Shown: piece by piece, positions 1 to 8,819 of the stretch
Layout: every line of letters starts with the position of its first letter
Position numbering within the stretch: position 1 is the first letter of the stretch
NCBI RefSeq assembly: GCF_030296695.1
Contig: NZ_AP027737.1
Span: forward strand, 2,418,001 to 2,482,000
Reading direction: 5' to 3'
DNA: 64,000 nt
DNA from: Agromyces mangrovi
GTDB taxonomy: Bacteria; Actinomycetota; Actinomycetes; Actinomycetales; Microbacteriaceae
Position numbers and translations under genes: made by a program
The notes under the pieces: generated by a model
Database searches by the model: none
What the model was told of the DNA's origin: nothing
What the model saw: the letters and a program-made list of their open reading frames with translations, nothing else

Positions 1-659
1 GAGACGTACACCTCCTCATAGGCGATCGTCACGACGTTGGCCCCCATCGCCTCGGCGTTCGCGAGGAACTGCGGCGAGTCGGGGAAGCGGATCGGCACCG
101 CCGGCAGGTCGTCCGGCGAGGTGATCGGCGCGTCGACCGTCGAGAAGGTGCGCGTGCCGAACAGCCACGGGTCGGCGAACGTGAGGTCCGACGCGGCGGT
201 CCAGTCGGCCTGGAGCTGCTCGCCCTCGGCGCCGTCGTAGAAGGCGTAGAAGTCGTCCAGGCTGTCCCAGGCGTACGCGGCCTCGACGGTGCCGAGCGGC
301 TCCCAGATGGTCGCCAGGTTCGGCGAGCCCTGGAGGTCGATGTCGATGTCGCCGGCCTGCAGCGCCGTGAGGCGCTCGGTGTCGGGACCGAGGGCGCTGG
401 CGGGGAAGAGCTCGACCGTGAGCCCCACGTCCGCGTCCTCGAGACGCTCCTTCAGCAGCTCGACGCCGCAGTAGTAGTTCGGAGCGGTCTCCGGCTGGCT
501 CGTCGCCACCCGGAGCGTGACCTCGGGGTTGGACGCGTCGCCGTCGCCGGGGTCGGTCGTGTCGCCCCCGCCGCTGGCGCAGCCGGCGACGAGCACGACG
601 ACGAGCGGGACGGCGGCGGCGGTTCCCAGCCGGGTCGCGCGCTGTGTTCTGCGTTGCAT
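1..659 (-). CDS. dctP: TRAP transporter solute-binding lipoprotein, DctP family (3' part cut by window edge)
   Basis: About the first 219 residues are present; the C-terminus lies beyond base 1. The N-terminus has a basic stretch, a hydrophobic core and the lipobox LVAGC (Cys about 27), followed by a Gly/Asp-rich linker, so the product is an exported, lipid-anchored binding protein. The mature part (VTLRVATSQPE..., ALQAGDIDIDLQG, AEAMGANVVT) has the features of DctP/TAXI-like periplasmic receptors of TRAP transporters, which capture organic acids and pass them to DctQM. The ATG follows a purine-rich GAGAGA stretch. dctQ and dctM lie immediately upstream in the same direction, so this is the last gene of a dctQMP operon. 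Substrate is not readable; the neighbouring pca genes make an aromatic or dicarboxylic acid plausible. Confidence 0.85.
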   Translation of the reverse strand, partial: MQRRTQRATRLGTAAAVPLVVVLVAGCASGGGDTTDPGDGDASNPEVTLRVATSQPETAPNYYCGVELLKERLEDADVGLTVELFPASALGPDTERLTALQAGDIDIDLQGSPNLATIWEPLGTVEAAYAWDSLDDFYAFYDGAEGEQLQADWTAASDLTFADPWLFGTRTFSTVDAPITSPDDLPAVPIRFPDSPQFLANAEAMGANVVTIAYEEVYV

Positions 660-711
660 TTTCTCTCTCCTTCTTTGGGTGTGGCCGGCTCGGGAGTCGC
701 CGACCCGGGGT

Positions 712-1986
712 CTAGAAGCCGAGTGCCCTGGGCAGGAACATCACGACGTCGGGGAACAGGTTGATGAGCACGAGCACTGCAGCGAGCGGGATGAGGAACG
801 GCGCGATGCCGCGGATCACCACGTCGACCGGTTCCCTCGTCACGGAGCTCGTGACGTAGAGCACGCTGCCGACCGGTGGGGTGAGCAGGCCGATCATGAG
901 GTTCACGATCGTGATCACGCCGAAGTGGATCGGGTCGATGCCGAACTGGATCGCGACCGGCATCAGCACCGGCACGGTGACGAGGATGATCGCGGTCGCG
1001 TCGATGACCGCGCCGAGGATGATGAACAGGAGGTTCAGCAGCAGCAGGAACACCAGAGGGTTGTCGGTGAGCGCGCCGAGCGAGTCGGCCACCGTGTCGG
1101 AGATGCGGGCGCGGGCGAGGATCAGCCCGAGCGCCGCCGCCGAGGCGAGGATGATCATGATGCCGCCCGTGATGAGCAGCGTCTCCTTGAGTGCGTGCAG
1201 CAGCACCTTGAGGCGCAGCGTGCGGTAGAACGCGCCGAGGATCAGCATCCACACGGTGGCGGTCGCGGCGGCCTCGGTCGGGGTGAACACCCCGGTGAGG
1301 ATGCCGCCGAGGATGATGACCGGCGTGGCGAGTGCACCGAGCACGCGCACCGACGCCCGCCAGAACCGCCGCGCGTCGAACGGCACACTCGTGAACTCGG
1401 GGCGGCGGGCGGTCCAGATCGCGATGTAGATGAGCAGGCCCGTCGCCATGAGGGTGGCGGGGATGACGGATGCGGCGAAGAGGGCGCCCGTCGAGACCGC
1501 GGCCGTCGACGCGAAGATGACGGCCGGGATGCTGGGCGGCATGACCGGTGCGATGAGCGACGACGATGCGGTCAGGCCCGAGGCGAAGCCCATCGGGTAA
1601 CCGGCCCGGCGCATCGCTGGGATCTGGATCTTGCCGAGGCCGGCGACGTCGGCGAGCGCCGAGCCGCTCATCCAGGAGAACCCGACCGCGGTGCCGAGGT
1701 TCACGTAGGCGAGGTTGCCGCGCACCCGGGAGAGCGCGGCGAGGCAGAACTCGAAGAGCCGCTCGGCGATGCCGAGGCGGTTCGCGAGCACGCCCACGAG
1801 GATGAACAGCGGCACGGCCAGCAGGGGGAAGCTGTTGACCCCGGTGAACGCGGTCGAGACGGTGTAGCCGACCGAGAGGCCCTGCTGCATCGCCCAGACC
1901 ACGCACGGGCCGAGGATGGCGAGGCCCACCGGCACCCTGAGGAAGAGCAGCACCGCGATGACGAGCGCGAGGATTCCGACGTCCAT
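712..1986 (-). CDS. dctM: TRAP transporter large permease, DctM family
   Basis: 424 residues, the usual size for DctM, the large 12-helix subunit that carries solute in sodium-driven TRAP transporters. The protein is hydrophobic throughout, starting MDVGILALVIAVLLFLRVPVG, with the conserved-looking stretches SALADVAGLGKIQIPAM (about residue 110), APVMPPSIPAVIFA and LGAVIDATAIILVTVPVL. I chose the ATG at 1986 because it begins the family N-terminus and lies two bases after the dctQ stop codon, so the two genes are translationally coupled. The frame is open further upstream, but that part is antisense-like and overlaps dctQ. Confidence 0.93.
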   Translation of the reverse strand: MDVGILALVIAVLLFLRVPVGLAILGPCVVWAMQQGLSVGYTVSTAFTGVNSFPLLAVPLFILVGVLANRLGIAERLFEFCLAALSRVRGNLAYVNLGTAVGFSWMSGSALADVAGLGKIQIPAMRRAGYPMGFASGLTASSSLIAPVMPPSIPAVIFASTAAVSTGALFAASVIPATLMATGLLIYIAIWTARRPEFTSVPFDARRFWRASVRVLGALATPVIILGGILTGVFTPTEAAATATVWMLILGAFYRTLRLKVLLHALKETLLITGGIMIILASAAALGLILARARISDTVADSLGALTDNPLVFLLLLNLLFIILGAVIDATAIILVTVPVLMPVAIQFGIDPIHFGVITIVNLMIGLLTPPVGSVLYVTSSVTREPVDVVIRGIAPFLIPLAAVLVLINLFPDVVMFLPRALGF

Positions 1987-1988
1987 GG

Positions 1989-2546
1989 TCAGCGCACCTC
2001 CGCCTCTGCCTCGACGGGCGCCGGGTCCTCGCGGTCGGCGATGAAGATGCGGTAGACCGCGCGGATCATGCCCGAGGTGAACCCGAGCAGGGGGATCACG
2101 TAGAAGTAGCCGACGGGGATGCGCGTGACCGTCGAGCTGCGGAACATGTTCTGCCCGATCAGCACGTACGCCTCGTAGGCGAGCAGTCCGCAGATCGCGG
2201 CGGTCGCGGCGGCGGCGACGACCTTCACGACGACGAAGGCGCGCCCCTTCGCGACGTAGTCGATGATCTGGATGGTGATGTGCCCGTTGTTGCCGACCAG
2301 GTAGCCGACGCAGACGAAGGTGAGCGCCACGAGGCTGAATCGGGCGATCTCGCCCGAGCCCGGCCAGCTCAGGACCGGCACGTAGCGCCCGAGCACCTGG
2401 GCGAGCACGCCCAGGAAGATGAGCACCAGGAAGGTGCAGCCGAGCGTCACCTCCACAGCCCCGAGTACCCGGAAGAACCGGGGCTCGGGCTTCGCCGGCT
2501 TCAGCCGGTGGCCCGCGGCGTCGACGACGGGGTCCTCGGGGGTCAT
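1989..2546 (-). CDS. dctQ: TRAP transporter small permease, DctQ family
   Basis: 186 residues from the ATG at 2546, which is preceded by a good GGAAGGAA ribosome-binding site; a longer reading frame starts at 2708 but its extra 54 residues look non-coding. Four hydrophobic helices (for example VTLGCTFLVLIFLGVLAQVLG near residue 35 and GYFYVIPLLGFTSG near 150) match DctQ, the small membrane subunit that sits with DctM and docks the binding protein. First gene of the dctQ-dctM-dctP operon, divergent from the IclR gene at 2768. Confidence 0.9.
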   Translation of the reverse strand: MTPEDPVVDAAGHRLKPAKPEPRFFRVLGAVEVTLGCTFLVLIFLGVLAQVLGRYVPVLSWPGSGEIARFSLVALTFVCVGYLVGNNGHITIQIIDYVAKGRAFVVVKVVAAAATAAICGLLAYEAYVLIGQNMFRSSTVTRIPVGYFYVIPLLGFTSGMIRAVYRIFIADREDPAPVEAEAEVR

Positions 2547-2709
2547 CCAGTTCCTTCCGATCCTGTCCGGATCCCTGGATGCCCTCGTCGGCATGCGTCT
2601 CGTCGTCGAGTGGTTCAGGGCCGGCGCCGGCTGCACTGCCGACGGTGCATCCGATCCTGAGGATGCCGACCCCTCGGGACAACACGCAGTCCCAGTGAGT
2701 GGAACCAAT

Positions 2710-2724
2710 GTACCGAATCGTTAC
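2710..2724. promoter_or_regulatory. Candidate operator between dctQMP and the IclR gene
   Basis: The 15-mer GTACCGAATCGTTAC is an imperfect palindrome (GTA-CGA / TCG-TAC) in the 221-base gap shared by the divergent dctQ and iclR promoters. An AGTGGAA half-site at 2696-2702, similar to the pca operator at 8726, lies nearby. Position suggests a site for one of the adjacent IclR proteins; no binding data. Confidence 0.4.
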
Positions 2725-2767
2725 TTAGGTCTTGCCGTGGCCCCCGATCGCGGCACATACTGCACAC

Positions 2768-3505
2768 ATGCGAACCGCTCAATCGGGCGAGCCGGTCTCC
2801 GTGCTCGACCGCATGATCGCCATCCTCGAGGTGGTGCGAGCGTCGGACGGATCAACGACGATCACCAGCGTCGCCCGCGAGACGGGCATTCCGAAGTCGA
2901 CGGCCTCGCGCCTCGTCGGCGAGCTCGTGCGCCAGCGCTACCTCTGCCGCTCCGACCACGGCATCGGCATCGGGCTGCGGCTGTTCGAACTCGGCGCCCG
3001 TGCGGCGAGGCCCCGCCGGCTCAGCACCGCGGCGCTGCCCGTGCTCGCCCACCTGTTCAACGCCACCGGCGAGCACCTGAACCTCGCCGTGCCCGAAGGG
3101 CCGCACATGGTGTCGGTGCTCGCCGTGCGCGGCCGGCTGCAACCCGCGCCCTCGCGACCCGGGGTGCGCGTGCCGGCCGCCACCACTGCGCTCGGCAAGG
3201 CCGTGCTCGCCTTCAGCGACGACGAGCTCGTCGACTCGATCGCCGCCGAGATCGCGCCGCGCTCCCGGCGCACGTTCGCGAGCGAGCTCGCCGATGTGCG
3301 GGCCACGTCGATCGCCATCGACCGATGCGGCACGTTCCCGGGCGTCGTCGCACTCGCCAGCCCCATCCTGGCGCCCGACCGGCATCCCGTCGCCGCGATC
3401 TCGATCGCCGGGCCCGTCGCCGACATGGACCCCGTGCGCATGGTGCCGCTCGTGCGCCAGGCGGCATCCGCCCTCACCCGCAGACTCTCGCTCCAGACCG
3501 CATGA
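2768..3505 (+). CDS. IclR family transcriptional regulator
   Basis: 245 residues. An N-terminal winged helix-turn-helix (about 15-70, with TSVARETGIPKSTASRLVGEL as recognition region) is followed by the IclR effector-binding domain (about 80-240). The family binds small carbon-source molecules and controls catabolic or transport operons. The start at 2768 begins a typical IclR N-terminus; an ATG-like start at 2732 adds 12 residues without support. Divergent from the TRAP operon, hence its likely regulator. It overlaps the next gene, a second IclR, by the four bases ATGA. Confidence 0.92.
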   Translation: MRTAQSGEPVSVLDRMIAILEVVRASDGSTTITSVARETGIPKSTASRLVGELVRQRYLCRSDHGIGIGLRLFELGARAARPRRLSTAALPVLAHLFNATGEHLNLAVPEGPHMVSVLAVRGRLQPAPSRPGVRVPAATTALGKAVLAFSDDELVDSIAAEIAPRSRRTFASELADVRATSIAIDRCGTFPGVVALASPILAPDRHPVAAISIAGPVADMDPVRMVPLVRQAASALTRRLSLQTA

Positions 3506-4413
3506 GCGCGACCCAGCCCGCGGAGGTCGGCGAGCCGTTCGGCGTGCTCGACCGCATCACCGCGATCTTCGAGGCGTTCGACGAGGACGACTTCGGGCTC
3601 GGCATCTCGGACCTCGCCGCACGCGCCGGGCTGCCCAAGTCGACCGTGTCGCGGCTGGTCGCCGACCTCGTGCGGCAGCGCTACCTCGAGCGCGACGGCA
3701 AGCTCGTGCACCTCGGCATCCGCCTGTTCGAGCTCGGCCAGCTCGCCGAGAAGCCGCAGGAGCTGCGCTACGCGGCGCTGCAGACCATGGCCGACCTGCG
3801 CAGCGTCACCGGCCACTCGGCACAGCTCGCGATCCGCGAGGGGCGCGACATGGTCGTCGTCGCGGTCATGCGCAGCCGCACCGCGGCCGCGACCGCGGCA
3901 CGCGTCGGCGTGCGGATCCCTGCGGCCGCGAGTGCGCTCGGGCGCGCGGCGCTGGCGCACGCCCCGGCCGACGAGCTGGCGGCGGTGGCGGGCGCCGACC
4001 GGTCGGGCGAGGGCAGCGCGCTGGCCCGCGCGCTCGCCGAGGTGCGCCGTGCCGGCGTGGCGACCGACCTGCGCGGTGCGAACGGCGTGGCATCCGTCGC
4101 CAGTCCCGTGTTCGACCCGTCGGGCGCCGTCGTCGCGTCGCTCGCGGTCTGCGGGCCGGCCGAGGCGTTCGAGGCGGAGCGCGCGGCGACGGCCGTGCGC
4201 ACGGCGGCGCTCACGCTGCGCGGTCGCCTCGGGGCATCCGCTCACCCCCGGTCTGAGCACGGGTGGGGCGGGCCGGGATGCCCACCCACGCGACCACCAC
4301 GTCGCCGATCAGCTCCCGGCTGCGGTCGCGGTGCTCGGGCGCCGAGAGGTCGCGGCCGAACAGGTAGCCGAACGTGTACTGGTTCGCCACCTGGAAGAAG
4401 CAGTACGAGCTGA
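3502..4413 (+). CDS. IclR family transcriptional regulator, second paralogue, with unusual 3' end
   Basis: Starts in an ATGA overlap with the preceding iclR. Residues 1-250 form a normal IclR protein: HTH with ISDLAARAGLPKSTVSRLVADL and an effector domain ending near TLRGRLGAS. It is closely similar to its upstream neighbour (both contain EPVSVLDRM/EPFGVLDRI and LVRQRYL), so the pair probably arose by tandem duplication. As read, the frame continues about 50 residues beyond the usual family end, and this low-complexity tail is antisense to the tetR gene. One extra G in the run at 4231-4234 would end the protein at 4256, so the tail is probably an artefact. A TRAP or aromatic catabolism role is inferred. 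Confidence 0.85.
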   Translation: MSATQPAEVGEPFGVLDRITAIFEAFDEDDFGLGISDLAARAGLPKSTVSRLVADLVRQRYLERDGKLVHLGIRLFELGQLAEKPQELRYAALQTMADLRSVTGHSAQLAIREGRDMVVVAVMRSRTAAATAARVGVRIPAAASALGRAALAHAPADELAAVAGADRSGEGSALARALAEVRRAGVATDLRGANGVASVASPVFDPSGAVVASLAVCGPAEAFEAERAATAVRTAALTLRGRLGASAHPRSEHGWGGPGCPPTRPPRRRSAPGCGRGARAPRGRGRTGSRTCTGSPPGRSSTS

Positions 4414-4906
4414 TCACCAGGTGCACGTCGAGGGCGTCGACGTCGGTGCGGAAGCTGCCGTCGGCCCGGCCGCGGGTCAGCACCCGGTCGAGCAGGGTGA
4501 GGGCCGGCCGGTTCAGCGTGCGCAGGGCGTCGAGCCGTCGGATGAACGCTCCGCGGTGGATGTTCTCGATCGAGACCAGGCGGATGAAGTCGCTGTGCGC
4601 GACGTGGTGGTCGTAGGTCGACTCCGCGATGCGGTGGAGCGCCTGCACGGGTGCGAGGGTGCCGACGTCGAGCGCCTGCTCGGCGGTGCGGATGCTGCGG
4701 TAGGCGCGCTCGAGCACCGCCAGGTACAGCTCCTCCTTGCTGCCGAAGTGGTAGTAGATCATGCGCTTGGTGGTGCGCGTGCGCGCCGCGATCTCGTCGA
4801 CGCGGGTGCCCGAGAAGCCGGCCTCGGCGAACGCCGCGGTCGCGACGTCCAGCAGCTCCGTGCGCGTGCGCTCGGCGTCGCGGCGTCGGGTCTCGGGCAC
4901 GGTCAT
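4211..4906 (-). CDS. TetR/AcrR family transcriptional regulator
   Basis: 231 residues. The N-terminal HTH (about 10-60: LLDVATAAFAEAGFSGTRVDEIA then RTTKRMIYYHFGSKEELY) is a textbook TetR DNA-binding domain, and the C-terminal half is a helical ligand-binding domain. Its gene is divergent from the PQQ-dehydrogenase gene at 5101 and ends convergently inside the extended reading frame of the second iclR. Regulation of the dehydrogenase, via the palindromes at 5004-5048, is the natural guess. The last 15 residues (GGERMPRGDRAA) look unstructured. Confidence 0.9.
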   Translation of the reverse strand: MTVPETRRRDAERTRTELLDVATAAFAEAGFSGTRVDEIAARTRTTKRMIYYHFGSKEELYLAVLERAYRSIRTAEQALDVGTLAPVQALHRIAESTYDHHVAHSDFIRLVSIENIHRGAFIRRLDALRTLNRPALTLLDRVLTRGRADGSFRTDVDALDVHLVISSYCFFQVANQYTFGYLFGRDLSAPEHRDRSRELIGDVVVAWVGIPARPTRAQTGGERMPRGDRAA

Positions 4907-5003
4907 GGTCCGGCCGACCGTAGCCGCGGGCCGGGCCGGCGGGCAACGGGAGTCCCGGCCAGTGGGCGGATGCGGCGCGTTTGCGCGGCGGCGGCGGCTC
5001 GGA

Positions 5004-5048
5004 GGCCCACTCGGTGGGCCGATGCATTGCAGGCCCCCCGTACGGGGG
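5004..5048. promoter_or_regulatory. Two palindromes between tetR and the PQQ-dehydrogenase gene
   Basis: GGCCCACTCGGTGGGCC (5004-5020, arms of 7 around TCG) and CCCCCGTACGGGGG (5035-5048, perfect) lie in the 194-base divergent gap. TetR proteins bind such sites, so these are candidate operators; the second lies about 50 bases before the dehydrogenase start. Confidence 0.4.
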
Positions 5049-5100
5049 ATAGCTTGCGTGCCGATCCGAACCGATCAACGACGATCCAAGGAGCCGAACC

Positions 5101-7813
5101 ATGCGAACACCTCACCGAACGGCCCCCGCGCGAGCGACGCGGGGACGAGAGCGAAGCGGACGAGCCTCGGCGCGATCGGGCTGGGCGCCCTGATGGCGGC
5201 CGTGCTCGTCGCCGCACCCTCCGACGGATTCGCCGCACCGAGCGACGGACTCACGGGCGTCGACCCGACCATGGCCGACATGCCGACCGTCGGCGGCAAC
5301 CTGGGCAACCAGCACTACTCGGGCCTGACCCAGATCGACGCCGGCAACCTCGACGAACTCGCCCCCGCGTGGCGCACCCACGTCGAGGCCGTCGAGCCCG
5401 CCGGCGACCGCGTCGGCCAGCAGACCACGCCCATCGTGGTCGGCGGCGTCATCTACCTCGACACCCCGAGCGGCGGCGTGATCGCCGTCGACGGCGTCAC
5501 CGGCGAATCGGTCTGGAAGTGGATGCCGACGGACTTCGGCACCTCGACCACCCGCCGCGGCGTCTCGGCGGGCGAGGGGCGCATCTACACGCTTGCAGGC
5601 GGCGACCGGGTCGTCGCACTCGACCAGGCCACCGGCGAGGAGGTCTGGGTCGTGCAGCCCGAGGCGGAGGCCGGCTTCGATCTCGGCCGCATCGACCGGG
5701 TCGCGACCGTGTACAGCGACGGCATCGTCTACGCGCACGCCGCGAACGGCGACCGCGCCGCCGTGTTCGCGCTCGACGCGAGCGACGGCAGCTTCCTCTG
5801 GCACTTCTTCGGCGGGCCCGATCGCGGCACGATCTTCACCGACGTCAACGGCAACTCGGTCGACGCAGGCGCCACCTGGGGGCCGGTGCTGCCCGACGGC
5901 ACCGACTGCGCCCTCGAGGGCGGCGCCACGCCGTGGATGCACGGCGCCGTCGACCCGGAGCTCGGCATGTACTACATGACGTTCGGCAACGCGCGCAGCT
6001 GCACCTCGTCGCAGAACGGCTCCGAGCGACCCGGCGACAATCTGTTCTCGAGCACCATGGTCGCCGTCGACGCCGAGTCGGGCGAGTACCGGTGGCACTA
6101 CCAGTCGATCCGCCACGACGTGTGGGACATGGACAACGTGCACCCGCCGACCCTCGCCGACATCGAGATCGACGGCGAGGAGCGCCAGGTGGTGTTCTAC
6201 GGCAGCAAGTCGGGCCACCAGTTCGTGCTCGACCGCACCGACGGACAGCCCGCCCTGCCGGTGACCATGCAGGAGATGATCACCGACTCGCGGCAGCTCC
6301 ACGCCGACACCCAGCCGTTCCCCGAGCAGCGCCTGCTGCCCGAGTGCCTCGTCTGGGAGTCGCTCGACCCCGAGAACATCCCGGGCGACCCGTGGCGCGG
6401 CGTGCCGAACTACAACGGCTACCAGCCCGACGAGAACGGCGACCTGGTGTTCAACCCCGACAGCTACGTGGCGGAGGACGAGCCGTTCCTGACCTACCCG
6501 GAGGGCTCCTCGGGCCACCGCGAGGGCTGCATGTACGACCCGCAGTGGGACGCGCCCATCCTGTCGACGACGAGCCAGAACGGCGGCGGCGACTGGTCGA
6601 ACAACTCGTACAGCCACTCGACGAACCTCGTCTACTTCCCGTACGGCACCAACCCGGTGGCGCACTGGAACGGCGCCTCGGCGAACGGGCAGCGGGCCAT
6701 GGGCCAGTACCAGACCGGCGGCATCCTCGCCTACGACGCCTCGACGGGAGAAGTGGCGTGGACCAACCACCTCGGCACGGACATGTCGCACGGCCAGGGG
6801 CCGATGACCACCGCATCCGACCTGCTCTTCGCGGGGCAGATCGACGGGCGCCTGCTCGCGATGGACGCGGTCGACGGCGACGTGCTCTGGGAGTTCCAGA
6901 CCGGCTCGGGCATCAGCGGCGCGCCGGTGACCTACATGGTCGACGGCGAGCAGTACGTCGCCGTGCTCGCGGCCGGGGCCACGAACCCGTACGGCGGCTC
7001 GGTCACCCGCGGCGACTCGCTCTGGGCGTTCAAGCTCGGCGGCGACTACGTCACGGCCTCGGGCAGCCAGGAGGGACCGATGACGGCACCGCTGTCGATC
7101 CGTCGCCCCGTCAGCGGCGGGCCCGTCGCGGGCGAGACCGTGGAGGACACCGTGCTGCTCGCCCGTTCGAGCCGCACGGCCGACACCGCGTCGGCGCAGG
7201 ACAGCACCTCGCAGTCGGCCATGCAGCCGACGCATCTGCAGGTGCCGGTCGGCACGACCGTGACATTCCTCAACCCGGGTGCGGAGACGTTCCCGAACTA
7301 CCCGAACGTGCTCGACCACTGCGCCACGCAGTTCTTCGAGGGGAGTTCAACGTGAAGTTGGCGCCGGGCGAGAGCTACGAGCACACCTTCGATCGCGCGG
7401 GGGAGTACTTCTTCAACGACTGCACCGACCCGCGGCCGACCGGCAAGATCGAGGTCGTCCTCGAGCCCCAGGTGCTCGAGGGTGCGCTCCGGTTCACGCC
7501 GGGCACGCTCCAGCTCGCATCCGACACCGGCCTGTTCACGGGCGTCGACGGCACGATCACGGCGCGCCTCGAGCTGCCCGCCGGGTACGAGTACGAGAGC
7601 GGCGCCGAGCTGATCACGCCGCTGTCGGACTCGCCGCTGCCCGCGACGATCGTGTCGGCCAACAAGAACCGTCTGATCGTGAAGTTCGACAAGTCGGCCG
7701 TCGACAACAACGTGCCGACCGGTGAGACCTCGCTCACGCTGCGTGCGAACTTCCTGCACGCGGGCGAGCAGGTCCAGCTGCAGTCCACGGCGACGGTGGT
7801 GGTCGTGAAGTAG
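5101..7813 (+). CDS. Secreted PQQ-dependent dehydrogenase-like beta-propeller protein with C-terminal cupredoxin-like domain (frameshifted as read)
   Basis: An AAGGAG ribosome-binding site at 5088 precedes the ATG at 5101. The signal peptide (core SLGAIGLGALMAAVLVAAP, about residues 22-45) and propeller lie one frame away, so one base seems missing between 5101 and about 5160. The propeller (to about residue 690) has PQQ-dehydrogenase features: NQHYSGLTQI near the N-terminus, repeated GEVAWTNHLG/GDVLWEFQTG blades and GSKSGHQFVLDR. After the G run at 7340-7343 the frame slips again into EFNVKLAPGESYEHTF and EYFFNDCTDPRPTGKIEV, a cupredoxin fold. Its Cys is present, but the usual His and Met copper ligands after it are not obvious. 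A last beta domain ends at 7813. It likely oxidises an alcohol or sugar outside the cell; the substrate is unknown. Confidence 0.8.
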
Positions 7814-7827
7814 GGAGCACCCCCGCA

Positions 7828-7883
7828 AGACCCGTCGAAACCCTGCGCTCTCGCGGCTGAGAGTGCAGGGTTTCGACGGGTCT
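7828..7883. repeat. 56-base palindrome, copy 1 (left of pca cluster)
   Basis: Perfect 19-base arms at 7828-7846 and 7865-7883 (AGACCCGTCGAAACCCTGC and its complement). The inner GCTCTC/GAGAGT pairing extends the stem to about 25 bp around the loop GCGGCT. It lies 14 bases after the dehydrogenase stop. A closely related copy in the same orientation sits at 15295-15350, after pcaF. It could act as a terminator, but the long stem and second copy suggest a REP-like element. Confidence 0.8.
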
Positions 7884-7926
7884 CGGGTTGGGCGGCGAGC
7901 GTGCGGGGGCTGGATAGAGTGAGCGC

Positions 7927-8691
7927 ATGTCGGGAGGCGGCAGGGACGACCGCTCGGTCGCCGAGAAGCTCTTCGCGATCGCCGACGCGTTCGCGGGCGG
8001 CGAGGAGCTGACGCTCACCGACATCGCCCGGCGCGCGAATCTGCCGCTGTCGACCACGCACCGCCTGGTCGGCCAGTGGGCCGAGTGGGGCGGGCTCGTG
8101 CGCGCCGACGACGGGCGCTACCGGGTGGGCATGCGGCTCTGGCGCCTCGGCGTGCGGCAGCCGACCGCGATGCGGCTGCGCAACGCCGCCATGCCGTACC
8201 TCGAGGACCTGCTCGACGCGACGGGCGAGCACGTGCACCTCGCCGTGCGCGACGGGCTGGGCGTGGTCTACCTCGAGCGCCGCAGCGGCGACCATGCGGT
8301 CGCGATGGTCTCCGACGTCGGCACGGTGCTGCCGTTGCACGCCACCGGCGTGGGCCTCGCGCTGCTCGCGCATGCGCCCACCGACGTGTACGACGACGTG
8401 GTCGCTGCGGGCCTCACGCGGTTCCTGCCGAACACGATCACCGAGGAGCCCGAATTGCGCCGCCGGCTCGCCGAGATCCGCCAGACGGGCATCGCCACGA
8501 GCGTGCAGGCGCTCACCCGCGGCGCGTTCTCGGTGGCGGCGCCGGTGCGCGATGCGACCGGCGAGGTGGTCGCGGCGGTGTCGATCATCGCCCACGTCGA
8601 GCGGCTGGGCGAGCCGCAGTTCGCGCTCGGCGTGCGCATCGCCGCGCGGGGCATCTCGGCGGCGCTGGGGTACCGGCCGCCGGGCATGTGA
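7927..8691 (+). CDS. pcaR: IclR family regulator of the beta-ketoadipate cluster (PcaR-like)
   Basis: 254 residues: winged HTH at about 10-65 (LTDIARRANLPLSTTHRLVGQW) and an IclR effector domain at 80-250. IclR proteins (PcaR, PcaU, PobR) are the usual regulators of protocatechuate catabolism and respond to protocatechuate or beta-ketoadipate. Here the gene is the first of a same-strand block leading into pcaH, 128 bases downstream. The gap contains an IclR-box-like palindrome at 8726-8740. Whether it activates or represses cannot be read from sequence. It is only distantly similar to the two IclR genes at 2768 and 3502. Confidence 0.85.
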   Translation: MSGGGRDDRSVAEKLFAIADAFAGGEELTLTDIARRANLPLSTTHRLVGQWAEWGGLVRADDGRYRVGMRLWRLGVRQPTAMRLRNAAMPYLEDLLDATGEHVHLAVRDGLGVVYLERRSGDHAVAMVSDVGTVLPLHATGVGLALLAHAPTDVYDDVVAAGLTRFLPNTITEEPELRRRLAEIRQTGIATSVQALTRGAFSVAAPVRDATGEVVAAVSIIAHVERLGEPQFALGVRIAARGISAALGYRPPGM

Positions 8692-8725
8692 GCGGATGCC
8701 CCTGAGTCGTCCAGCACGGAAAGCC

Positions 8726-8740
8726 TTCCACTCAGTGGAA
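8726..8740. promoter_or_regulatory. IclR-type operator candidate upstream of pcaH
   Basis: TTCCACTCAGTGGAA is a perfect palindrome (7-base arms around C). It runs on into TGGAAAT, the half-site of the known IclR box, and is preceded by GGAAAGCCTTCC, another small palindrome. It lies 80 bases before the pcaH start, where the adjacent IclR protein would be expected to bind. Confidence 0.5.
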
Positions 8741-8819
8741 ATCGGCTCCCACGAGGCATCCGCCGGAGTCATCATCGACCACGTCCCACCCCGATGATGC
8801 GAGAGGCACCGAAGCGCAC

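Noticed and set aside
7340..7343. Programmed frameshift in the PQQ-dehydrogenase gene
   Set aside because: No slippery heptamer, and the same type of break recurs in many unrelated genes at G runs, so a base-calling cause is more likely.
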